43,157 nucleotides of DNA from Fibrobacter succinogenes. GTDB lineage: Bacteria > Fibrobacterota > Fibrobacteria > Fibrobacterales > Fibrobacteraceae. Positions 8,125 to 15,199 of this stretch are shown here, piece after piece; within the stretch, counting starts at the first letter, position 1, and every line of letters begins with the position of its first letter. A program made the translations under genes and the position numbers. A model generated the notes under the pieces. It worked only from the letters and a program-made list of their open reading frames with translations, did not search any database and was not told the DNA's origin. The stretch spans positions 1 through 43,157 of the forward strand of contig CADCDO010000018.1 in assembly GCA_902800345.1 (NCBI GenBank), given 5' to 3'.

Positions 8125-9146
8125 TATTGCAACGCCCAGTCCATGAACTTGAACACCTCGGCTTCGGTCGCTTTGGCGATAAGCTTGAATTCGCCAAACA
8201 GTTCACGAAGCTTAGCCTTGCCCGGTTCAATATACTGTTCGAACTTTTCAATCTTTTTGACTTTCGAGAGGAAACAGTATGCACCGAGCGCCTGCATCAA
8301 GCGCTGCAAACTCGCATGGACAAAGCCTTCCCAGGCATCGTCTTTTGTATAAATTCTCGTTCCGCGGTATTGGCGGCGCCAGTATTCAAAGAAATCCTTG
8401 ATCATCGGCAGAGGCAAGTTCACGTACGGATCCCACAGCAAGGACGCAATGTCATAGAACATCGAACCGCGGCGGGCGCCCTGGTAATCGACAAACGCCA
8501 CTTCGGAATTCGAGCGGATCATGATGTTCTGGCTCTGGAAATCGCGGTGCATCAACACCTTGGTCTGAGCATCGACAGAAACCGCTATCAGCGAATAGAA
8601 ATGACGGACAGATTCAGGTATTTCGGTTATGCCCTTGAACCCCTTCAAATAATTTTCTGTAAAGTATTCCGTCTCCCACTTGAGGGCGGCAAAGTCAAAA
8701 CGACGGAGCCAAATTTCGGTATGATGACTGAAGAGCGGATGGCTTGCATTCTGCCACTGGATAAGCGCGTCAATCACTTCGGGATAAAGTATGCGGACAC
8801 TCCCCGAGAGCGACGGACTCCCGTTTGGATAAGCTTCATCCAGAAGTGTTCGTTTGCCCAAATCTTCCTGTAAAATTTGGCAAGTTTCTTCATCGACGCT
8901 GTAGATGCGCGGAACAGGCAAAGCATATTCCCGGAACGTCTTGGAATATTCGACAAAATGCTTGAAATCCTCGTTCACTTCGGCACTGACCTGCAAGACG
9001 CAAGCCTTGTTGCCATCGGAAATACGGAAATAACGCCTACCCGAGCCAGCACCGGCAATGGGAGTTACAGAAAAGTTTTCAGTATAACCATGAGTCAGCA
9101 AATACTCATGAATAGACGGAGAAATTTGAATAGATTCGTTTTGCAT
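8124..9146 (-). CDS. AmgK-like aminoglycoside-phosphotransferase-fold sugar kinase
   Basis: This 340-residue cytoplasmic kinase has the APH fold. GAGSGRRYFRI (residues 32-42) sits in the nucleotide-binding lobe. MHRDFQSQNIMI contains the catalytic base D202 and metal ligand N207. VDYQGARRGSMFYDIASLL contains the metal ligand D220. The RRYFR and YDIASLL-x-D patterns are those of AmgK, the anomeric N-acetylmuramate/N-acetylglucosamine kinase of peptidoglycan recycling. Other APH-family sugar or choline kinases remain possible. Its usual partner, the nucleotidyltransferase MurU, is not in the window. A TATATT box lies six bases before the ATG with no Shine-Dalgarno sequence between. The gene is followed by a coupled EIIA gene. 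Confidence 0.72.
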   Translation of the reverse strand: MQNESIQISPSIHEYLLTHGYTENFSVTPIAGAGSGRRYFRISDGNKACVLQVSAEVNEDFKHFVEYSKTFREYALPVPRIYSVDEETCQILQEDLGKRTLLDEAYPNGSPSLSGSVRILYPEVIDALIQWQNASHPLFSHHTEIWLRRFDFAALKWETEYFTENYLKGFKGITEIPESVRHFYSLIAVSVDAQTKVLMHRDFQSQNIMIRSNSEVAFVDYQGARRGSMFYDIASLLWDPYVNLPLPMIKDFFEYWRRQYRGTRIYTKDDAWEGFVHASLQRLMQALGAYCFLSKVKKIEKFEQYIEPGKAKLRELFGEFKLIAKATEAEVFKFMDWALQ

Positions 9147-9152
9147 ACTTTT

Positions 9153-9158
9153 AATATA
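9153..9158 (-). promoter_or_regulatory. Putative -10 element TATATT before the AmgK-like gene
   Basis: The minus-strand TATATT (9158-9153) is followed by AAAAGT and then the ATG at 9146. The six-base spacing equals that at 4232 and 4311. No ribosome binding site fits between box and start. Confidence 0.45.
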
Positions 9159-9200
9159 CTTAAAGAAAGAGGAAAGTGATAAAGAAAATTTAGTAGAAAG

Positions 9201-9301
9201 TAGTTAGTGGTTGGTGGTTAGTGGTTAGAACTGCTATAAGAACGTTTCTTTTACGTTCCTGCACACTAACCACTGCTTACTAACCACTAATCACTGTTTA
9301 C
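9201..9301. repeat. Intergenic GGTTAGTGG-type repeat, copy 1
   Basis: AGTGGTTGGTGGTTAGTGG begins a 21-base segment (9206-9226) that recurs exactly at 10325-10345. A 25-base segment at 9277-9301 recurs exactly at 10384-10408. The two halves of each copy are roughly complementary (GGTTAGTGG against CCACTAACC) and could fold into a long hairpin. A small GAACGT/ACGTTC stem (9240-9258) lies in the middle. It separates the ABC permease end from the AmgK-like gene start. Confidence 0.75.
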
Positions 9302-9304
9302 AGC

Positions 9305-10321
9305 TTACGAAAACTTGATTCGCGGATCGACGACTGTATATAAAATGTCGCTGAAGAGGCGGCCGACCATCGCCATGAGGCTGCTCAGGAAGATGATGCC
9401 CATGACTACGTTGTAGTCGCGGTTCACCATCGAATTGTAGTACAAAAGTCCCATGCCGTCGATATCGAAAACTTTCTCGATAAGGAGCGCGCCGGCAAAC
9501 ATGAGCGTACAAATTTCAGAAAGACGTGTCGCAATCGGGATAAGCGCATTGCGAAGCGCATGGCGCACGAGCGCCTGGTTGAAGTTGAGTCCCTTCGCCA
9601 AGGCCGTCCGCATATAATCGCGGCCCAGTTCCTCCAGTGCGGAATTCTTCATGAGGAACGTGAGGAACGCGAACTCGCTAATCATGTAGCAGAAAATCGG
9701 GAGCGCCAAATGCTGCGCCAAGTCAAACACCTTGCCGAAGAACGAGAAATCCTCGAAGTCGTCGCTCGTAAGACCGCCCAGTGGGAAAATGTCCAAGTAG
9801 GAACCGCCTGCGAGGAAGATAATCAGCAGAATGCCAAGCGCATAACCCGGCATCACGTAACCCGAGAAGATAACACCTGAACTGAGAGAATCGAGTTTGC
9901 TCCCGTGATGCACGGCCTTCCAAAGTCCCAGCGGGATGCAGATAAGGTAGCTCAGAAAGAACGACGTCACGCCAAAGAAAAGTGATATCGGGAAACGGCT
10001 TACAATTACGTCCCACACTGGGAGTCCGTACGTATAACTTTCACCCAGATTCAAATGCAGTACGTTCCAAAGCCAAGTCAGGTAGCGCTTCCAAGCAGGC
10101 TGGTCAAAACCGAAGTACGCCTGGATCTGCGCAATCTGGTCTGGCGAGAGCGCCTTGGACGCATCTACCCCGCCCTTCATCGAAGCCGCCTGCTGCGCAC
10201 GAGAAATCAACTCCTCCACAGGGCCGCCCGGCAACAGCTGGATAAGCACGAAGCATACCAGCGAAATCCCGATCAAAGTCGGAATCATCAGCAGCAAACG
10301 ACGGAGGATATAAGAACGCAT
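9305..10321 (-). CDS. ABC transporter permease, YejB/OppB-like
   Basis: This 338-residue inner-membrane permease belongs to the peptide/nickel (OppB/DppB) family. The N-terminus MRSYILRRLLLMIPTLIGIS and the PGGPVEELI segment resemble YejB, the microcin C/oligopeptide permease. FGFDQPAWKRY and the C-terminal DPRIKFS fit too. Six membrane spans are visible. The cytoplasmic coupling loop is near DYMRTALAKGLNFNQALVRH, the EAA-type motif. No second permease, ATPase or binding protein lies on either side, which is unusual for this family. The start codon abuts the GGTTAGTGG-type repeat and has no Shine-Dalgarno sequence. A YejB name is likely but not certain against other OppB-type permeases. Confidence 0.85.
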   Translation of the reverse strand: MRSYILRRLLLMIPTLIGISLVCFVLIQLLPGGPVEELISRAQQAASMKGGVDASKALSPDQIAQIQAYFGFDQPAWKRYLTWLWNVLHLNLGESYTYGLPVWDVIVSRFPISLFFGVTSFFLSYLICIPLGLWKAVHHGSKLDSLSSGVIFSGYVMPGYALGILLIIFLAGGSYLDIFPLGGLTSDDFEDFSFFGKVFDLAQHLALPIFCYMISEFAFLTFLMKNSALEELGRDYMRTALAKGLNFNQALVRHALRNALIPIATRLSEICTLMFAGALLIEKVFDIDGMGLLYYNSMVNRDYNVVMGIIFLSSLMAMVGRLFSDILYTVVDPRIKFS

Positions 10322-10408
10322 AGTAGTGGTTGGTGGTTAGTGGTTGGTGGTTAGGATTTATAATCGCGGCGAAGCCGCCCTGTTTACTAACCACTAATCA
10401 CTGTTTAC
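10322..10408. repeat. Intergenic GGTTAGTGG-type repeat, copy 2
   Basis: This fills the whole gap between dapB and the permease gene. It contains the same 21-base (10325-10345) and 25-base (10384-10408) segments as the copy at 9201-9301, in the same order and orientation. The middle differs and holds a GCGGC-GAA-GCCGC hairpin (10366-10378) that could end dapB transcription. Confidence 0.75.
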
Positions 10409-11239
10409 TTATCTCATCTTTCCAGAGCGGAGGACGTCCATCATGTTGAAGGGTTTGGCGGTTCCGGCGGCAATCTGCTCGGCAAGGAAATTCACGGCGT
10501 CCACGGTGCCTTCGGCGTAAATCTTGCGGCCGCACACGTTGTGCTGGAACTCGAAATGGACGGTGCCGTCAGCGCTGTCGAGGCTGTAGGTGTGGAAGGC
10601 GTGACCGCCGAGGTATTCCTTGGGCACATGCATGCGTTCCATCTGTTCCTTTTCGTCGCGGACCTTCTCGATATCGTCCGGCGTGTAGGCGAAACCCATC
10701 TTCTGGAAGGTGCCCACGACCGCGCGTGCCGTACCGCTCGTGTCGGCCTTGGTCTTCTGATGGCTCTCGACCACGGAAAGCTTGTAACCGTCGAATGCAG
10801 ACGGGAACTCGTTCGCGAGGAACTCGATCATGCTCTGGAAGGCGACAATCTGCTTCGCCATGTTCGGGGCGATGACACTCGGATGGTTCGCCTTGGCGAC
10901 AAGACGGGCAAGCGCTTCGCGGTCACCGCCGGTGGTGCCCATCACGAAAGGAATCTTGTGATTCACGTAGAAGGCGGCGTTGTCGTTCACGGCCGTCGGG
11001 TGCGTGTAGTCGATGCAAATGACGTTCGGGTACTTCGCAAGCACTTCGCCGATGCGTTCTTCGCGGTTGCTCGGCTTCAAAAGCTGGATAGTTCTCCCAG
11101 CCACAACAGATTCGTTTTCGACGATAATCTCGCCCGTCAAAGAATACGGGACAAGTTCCAAACCGCGGGCAATGCAAGTTTCGGCCACGATGCGGCCCAT
11201 GTTACCCGGAATACCATTAACCATCACTTGAACGGACAT
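10409..11239 (-). CDS. dapB: 4-hydroxy-tetrahydrodipicolinate reductase (plant-type DapB)
   Basis: This 276-residue cytoplasmic enzyme reduces the DapA product to tetrahydrodipicolinate in lysine and diaminopimelate synthesis, and so supplies the peptidoglycan cross-linking residue. The NAD(P)H-binding loop is VMVNGIPGNMGRIV (residues 5-18). FVMGTTGGDRE and VVESHQKTKADTSGTARA are present. The SHQ-x-x-K-x-DTSGTA form, rather than the HHRxKxDAPSGTA of E. coli, is that of plant-type DapB. The frame runs open upstream, but the ATG at 11239 starts the conserved fold and is preceded by AGGAG at proper spacing. The leader contains a GC-rich hairpin. Confidence 0.93.
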   Translation of the reverse strand: MSVQVMVNGIPGNMGRIVAETCIARGLELVPYSLTGEIIVENESVVAGRTIQLLKPSNREERIGEVLAKYPNVICIDYTHPTAVNDNAAFYVNHKIPFVMGTTGGDREALARLVAKANHPSVIAPNMAKQIVAFQSMIEFLANEFPSAFDGYKLSVVESHQKTKADTSGTARAVVGTFQKMGFAYTPDDIEKVRDEKEQMERMHVPKEYLGGHAFHTYSLDSADGTVHFEFQHNVCGRKIYAEGTVDAVNFLAEQIAAGTAKPFNMMDVLRSGKMR

Positions 11240-11330
11240 ATAAACTCCTATTAATCTTTGAAGATAAAAGTAGAAAAAATAAAGGGAATCCCGGCCCCCG
11301 GAACCTGGCCGAGGCTGGCTCTGGCCAGGA
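11240..11330 (-). promoter_or_regulatory. Structured 5' leader of dapB
   Basis: CCTGGCC (11304-11310) pairs perfectly with GGCCAGG (11323-11329), and an adjacent GGCCCCCGG tract (11293-11301) is unusually GC-rich for this intergenic region. AGGAG for dapB lies just before the ATG. I do not recognise the lysine riboswitch or another known class. It could be an attenuator, a cis-regulatory RNA or a passive hairpin. Confidence 0.4.
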
Positions 11331-11360
11331 AGACATGTAAAAAAGGACGGGCAAGACAAG

Positions 11361-11400
11361 ATATAAAACAAAACATGCCCGCAACAATCAAGTGGCGGGC
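11361..11400 (-). terminator. Probable terminator of the ankyrin lipoprotein gene
   Basis: On the minus strand GCCCGC (11400-11395), a 12-base loop and GCGGGC (11382-11377) are followed by a T-rich run, ATGTTTTGTTTTATA. It lies about 50 bases after the stop of the ankyrin gene and upstream of dapB. Confidence 0.6.
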
Positions 11401-11453
11401 ACAGAATGTAATGTCGCAGATTAAAATCTACGAGCAAAATCATTTATTATAAA

Positions 11454-12191
11454 CTACTTCTTCGAATCCTTGAAATACTGCGGAGTATTCTTGGCGCCCT
11501 TCTTCTTCAAGGCCTTGATGAGGCGTGTATAGCCTTCGTTCGTAGCCCAGTCGAGCACGGAGTAGCCCTGGCCGCACTTGGCGTTCACATCGGCACCCTT
11601 GTCGATGAGGAACATCATGGCATCGTAGTTGCCGGACTTGACAGCCCAATGAATCGGGAGGTAGCCATCCGGGCCACGAGTTTCGAGCGGAGCGCCAGCA
11701 TCGGCAAGCACTTCGAGAATGTCGGCCTTGCCCGTCTTGGCGGCGATAATCACGGCCGTGCCGAAATTCTGCGGATTAACACCTTCTTTCTTGAGCTGTT
11801 CAAGAATGCGGACGACAACATCCTTGTTACCCATCATGACGGCGTTATCGAGAATCATTTCGCCGTTGCCGTTCTGGACGTTGGCCTTTGCGCCGTGATC
11901 GAACAAGTAGTTGAGCACCATCATGTTGCCCTTGTTGGCAGCGATGGCGACAGCGTTGTTGCCGTTGTCTGCCGGCTGGTCGATTTCAAACGAAGCCTGG
12001 AGGAATAACGTCATCTTGGCGGTATCGCTATTGACCGCATAGGAGACGAACTGGTTCGGCGTAAAACCGATCTGCTTTTTCGTCAGGTATCTGCGGACGG
12101 ACTGCGGATCGTTCGGATCCATCTTTTCTTCACAACCGGTCATCGAAAAGAGAAGACCGGCAGCACAGAGTGCCAAGATTTTTTTATTCAT
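11454..12191 (-). CDS. Ankyrin-repeat lipoprotein
   Basis: This 245-residue protein has a lipoprotein signal ending SMTGC (C20), so it is probably anchored in the inner or outer membrane and faces the periplasm. The residue after the cysteine is Glu, not the Asp that retains lipoproteins in the inner membrane of E. coli. From about residue 70 it carries four to five ankyrin repeats. Examples are NNAVAIAANKGNMMVLNYLF, DGYLPIHWAVKSGNYDAMMF and QGYSVLDWATNEGYTRLIKA. Ankyrin repeats bind proteins; the partner is unknown. I chose the ATG at 12191 because the signal peptide begins there and GGAG precedes it, although the frame is open 16 codons further upstream. A terminator separates it from dapB. 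Confidence 0.85.
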   Translation of the reverse strand: MNKKILALCAAGLLFSMTGCEEKMDPNDPQSVRRYLTKKQIGFTPNQFVSYAVNSDTAKMTLFLQASFEIDQPADNGNNAVAIAANKGNMMVLNYLFDHGAKANVQNGNGEMILDNAVMMGNKDVVVRILEQLKKEGVNPQNFGTAVIIAAKTGKADILEVLADAGAPLETRGPDGYLPIHWAVKSGNYDAMMFLIDKGADVNAKCGQGYSVLDWATNEGYTRLIKALKKKGAKNTPQYFKDSKK

Positions 12192-12380
12192 ATTATATAC
12201 TCCAATGAATTTTGAATTTTCAAGTCTAAAACTAAACAATTTTTTTCATTTTATTCAATGAAAATCACGAATTTACACAATTTTATCATAATAAACGGCA
12301 TTCCTGCAAATATCAATGGCTAACAAAAACAAATTTCATAAACTCATTACGACGTACTTTTTTACGTTCCAGAAAAATCC

Positions 12381-14738
12381 CTATTTTTTCTTTTTCTTCG
12401 TCGTCTTGATTTTTAGTTTCTCGTTAATCTTGATTTTCGTGTCCTTGAGGCCGTTCCATTTGACAATATCCTCGATGGTCACCCCGTACTGGCGGGAAAT
12501 GTCCCAAAGTCCCTCGCCTTTCTTGACCACGTGGGTAATTTCTTCGACCTTGGGCGTACTCGGGGCCGGAGCCGAAGAGCCCGGAATCTTGAGTTTTTGC
12601 CCCACTTTGATGTTCGAGGAATTGCCCATTTCGTTCATTTCGCGGATGGCGCTAACCGACGTATCGAACTTCTTTGCAATCGCATAGAGGTTGTCACCAG
12701 CGACCACCGTATAAATAATCGTCGTGGGTGCCGAAGAATTCTTTGAAGATTTCGACGTTTCGGAAGACTTTTTCGATGACTTGCTCTTGGAATCCGAAGA
12801 CTTTTCCACCATGGCCTTGGGAGGCTCCACGATAACGTTTCCGTCATCGTTCGCGCCGGACATTTTACGTGGCGGACGGACATATGCCGGAATCGAAAGC
12901 GAATCGCCAATCGTCAGGCGCTTTGTAAAGCCCTTGTTCGCCTGCAAAAGCAGGAATACCGGAACCTTGTACTTGCGTGCAATTTGCGCATAGGTATCCC
13001 CCGCCTGGACGACATACTTTTCGCCCTTCTTGAGCGCCACGCGCTGCTGGATAAAGCTGGTCGGCTTGAGGTCGGGTTTAGAGACAAAAATGGTATCGCC
13101 GTTCTTCACGTTATACCCCGCCTCGATGTTGTTCCAAACGCGCAGGGACTCCTGCGAGATTCCGAACCTCCGGGATATGGACCCCAGGTTGTCGCCCAAT
13201 TGCACCACATACGTGCGGACCTTGCTCGGTTTCCTGCCAGTCGATCTGCGGGGAGCGACCTTAATCGGGATAAGGAGCGTACGCCCTACTTTCAGGCGAG
13301 TGTTCTTCATGTCGTTTGCACGCTGGATTTCGGAAGAACGGACTCCATACTGTTGTGCAATCGAACCTATCGACTCCCCTTTGCGGACTTTGTGCTGTCT
13401 CCAGCTCGAATAGCCGTTCTTTTCCATGCGGTCGTAATTCTGCACGAATGCGGCACGCGTGCCATACGGCAAACGCAACAGATAAGCATCGCGATTCGGG
13501 GGCGTACACCACATGGTGAGTTCCATGTTCAGCGTACGGAGCGTATCTTCGGGAACTTTCAGGAACTTGGCGATTTCATCGAGCGAGAACGAATCATAGA
13601 CGGTAACCGTATCGTAATCCGGCAAATGACGTTTCGTAATTTCAACATCGTAATGGTTCGGGTAATGGCCAATCACCATCGCGGCAAGGATTCGCGGAAC
13701 ATAGTGCATGGTCTCCTGCGGAAGTTGCAAGTCCCAGTATGTCACCGGTCGATTTCCCCACGCAGGGTCTTCATGCTTTTCCTTGAGCAGTCGGCGGATT
13801 CTCCCTTCGCCGCAGTTGTAGGCCGCCATGGACAAAAGCCAGTCGCCAAATTCCTCGTAAAGGCGGGACAAGTAATTCAGGGCGGCGTCCGTCGCCAGTT
13901 CCGGGTTACGGCGCATATCGACCCAAAAATCCACTTCCAGTCCGTAACGGATACCGGTTTCGGGAATGAACTGCCACATGCCGGCAGCCTTGGCGCGGCT
14001 ATACGCCTTCACGTTGAAACCGGATTCCACCAACGCCAAATAAATAAGGTCGCGGGGCATGCGCCTTTGGGCAAGCTTCGTATAAATCAGGGAATCGTAG
14101 GCGGTCTTGCGCGTAAGCGACCTCGTGATGAACCCACGGGCCTTCGTCGTCATGTAGTAGATTTCCTGCATGACACGGTCGTTAAATCGAATCGGCAACG
14201 AAAAACGCCCGGCATCGACCGTATCCAAAAAGTTCTCGATAACGCGGATGGATGCGCTGTCCGCCACGTTTTCTTCAAAATCATCGACGCCTTCGATGGA
14301 AACGCTGTCGGCAGACGTCGAGTCGCTCCCTTCCCCGGGCAAGTTCGGATAGACATCTTCCAGCGCCTGCACAATGCGGAGCGGCATCTGCATCTTGTAA
14401 ATGGAATCTTGGGAACGGGTAAGTCCGCTCTTTAGCGAATCATATTTTTCGGTCACCAAAAGGCGCAACGATTCTTCGAGATAATGCTTGGAGACCGCCC
14501 ATTCATGGTTGTCAATCGCCTGGAGACCATACTGGTAATAGACCCACGAAGGCCTTGTCGAATCTCCGACAATTTCTTTCCCCGGGTCAACCGGAGGTAC
14601 ATCAATAGAAACCTTTTCCGCCTGGATAGGTTTTCCCTGAGGTGACGTCGCTACTTTAGCCTGCCTGGAAGCGCAAGCCGACAGGACCAAGATAGCGAAG
14701 GCAAGCCCCAGTCGAAATAGTTTATGCGACCAAATCAC
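12381..14738 (-). CDS. MltD-like membrane-bound lytic transglycosylase with five LysM domains
   Basis: This 785-residue lipoprotein has lipobox LSAC (C22) and cleaves peptidoglycan glycan strands to 1,6-anhydromuramyl products. The SLT domain spans roughly residues 215-370. The catalytic Glu is E238 in LALVESGFN, followed by AAGMWQFIPETG and AAYNCGEGRI. Five LysM peptidoglycan-binding domains lie at about 449-491, 510-552, 575-617, 676-719 and 736-777. A Ser/Lys linker (646-669) separates the third and fourth, and the C-terminus is lysine-rich. E. coli MltD is about 450 residues, so this one is much longer, with more LysM units and about 200 extra N-terminal residues. The start is GTG, overlapping the stop of the acidic 71-aa gene as GTGA, which indicates translational coupling. 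Confidence 0.92.
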   Translation of the reverse strand: MIWSHKLFRLGLAFAILVLSACASRQAKVATSPQGKPIQAEKVSIDVPPVDPGKEIVGDSTRPSWVYYQYGLQAIDNHEWAVSKHYLEESLRLLVTEKYDSLKSGLTRSQDSIYKMQMPLRIVQALEDVYPNLPGEGSDSTSADSVSIEGVDDFEENVADSASIRVIENFLDTVDAGRFSLPIRFNDRVMQEIYYMTTKARGFITRSLTRKTAYDSLIYTKLAQRRMPRDLIYLALVESGFNVKAYSRAKAAGMWQFIPETGIRYGLEVDFWVDMRRNPELATDAALNYLSRLYEEFGDWLLSMAAYNCGEGRIRRLLKEKHEDPAWGNRPVTYWDLQLPQETMHYVPRILAAMVIGHYPNHYDVEITKRHLPDYDTVTVYDSFSLDEIAKFLKVPEDTLRTLNMELTMWCTPPNRDAYLLRLPYGTRAAFVQNYDRMEKNGYSSWRQHKVRKGESIGSIAQQYGVRSSEIQRANDMKNTRLKVGRTLLIPIKVAPRRSTGRKPSKVRTYVVQLGDNLGSISRRFGISQESLRVWNNIEAGYNVKNGDTIFVSKPDLKPTSFIQQRVALKKGEKYVVQAGDTYAQIARKYKVPVFLLLQANKGFTKRLTIGDSLSIPAYVRPPRKMSGANDDGNVIVEPPKAMVEKSSDSKSKSSKKSSETSKSSKNSSAPTTIIYTVVAGDNLYAIAKKFDTSVSAIREMNEMGNSSNIKVGQKLKIPGSSAPAPSTPKVEEITHVVKKGEGLWDISRQYGVTIEDIVKWNGLKDTKIKINEKLKIKTTKKKKK

Positions 14739-14950
14739 TGGTCGAATTCCATATCCTCGCCGTAATCAGACCAAATGGGGTTACGGCCAAAAGACGGCTT
14801 GTCAAAATCGACTTCTTCGTCGATATCTTCTTCCAGCAGTTCTTCTTCTTCCTTGTTCAGGTCATCTTCTTCGCCCAAAAAAGTTGGATCCGGGGTATCA
14901 TCGAACGCATCACTCTTAGGACGACGACCACAATAGTAAGATATGCTCAT
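14735..14950 (-). CDS. Very acidic small protein of unknown function
   Basis: This 71-residue protein has 25 Asp or Glu residues against six Arg or Lys. A central segment rich in Glu runs from NKEEEELLEEDIDEEVDF. It has no signal peptide or membrane helix and is probably cytoplasmic and partly disordered. I do not recognise a family. The ribosome binding site AGGAGG, about seven bases before the ATG at 14950, is one of the best in the window, so the gene is very likely real. It ends overlapping the start of the MltD-like gene (GTGA) and follows a 50-aa membrane protein by 19 bases. The context suggests a role tied to envelope growth, but that is only inference. Confidence 0.75.
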   Translation of the reverse strand: MSISYYCGRRPKSDAFDDTPDPTFLGEEDDLNKEEEELLEEDIDEEVDFDKPSFGRNPIWSDYGEDMEFDQ

Positions 14951-14969
14951 ATAAGAGTTCCTCCTTTTT

Positions 14970-15122
14970 TTACATCAATTTGTTCATGCCATACAGTATA
15001 ACCCCGCACATCACAAGCGCAGCCACAATTTGCAGGATGATGATCACCCTGTTCACCTTGTACGCCTTCTGCGATTTCCGATGCCATTCCGGCAATTTGT
15101 TTGCGGAGTTCTTGTTTCTCAC
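14970..15122 (-). CDS. Small single-pass membrane protein, 50 aa
   Basis: The frame encodes 50 residues: a basic N-terminal part containing NKLPEWHRKSQKAYKVNR, then one clear transmembrane helix (RVIIILQIVAALVMCGVILY), then GMNKLM. The basic segment before the helix predicts an N-in topology. The start is uncertain. GTG at 15122 is the most upstream plausible codon after an in-frame stop, but it has no obvious Shine-Dalgarno sequence. A TATATT box lies 11 bases before it. The gene heads a three-gene run with the acidic protein and the MltD-like enzyme. The overlapping open frame in another phase lacks any protein-like pattern, whereas this one has classic small-membrane-protein composition. 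Confidence 0.6.
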   Translation of the reverse strand: MRNKNSANKLPEWHRKSQKAYKVNRVIIILQIVAALVMCGVILYGMNKLM

Positions 15123-15199
15123 TTCGGAAGTGAAATATATACATAAATTTGGAAATGCAAACAGTTAATCCAAAAAAATGTCTAAATTCTTTATAAAAA

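Noticed and set aside
9201..10408. Possible CRISPR array from repeated GGTTAGTGG units
   Set aside because: The units are short, irregular and self-complementary, with no equal-length unique spacers and no cas genes nearby.
12984..14435. Plus-strand open frame of about 483 codons opposite the MltD-like gene
   Set aside because: It is antisense to a gene with unmistakable SLT and LysM domains; its own translation is Arg/His-rich and family-less.
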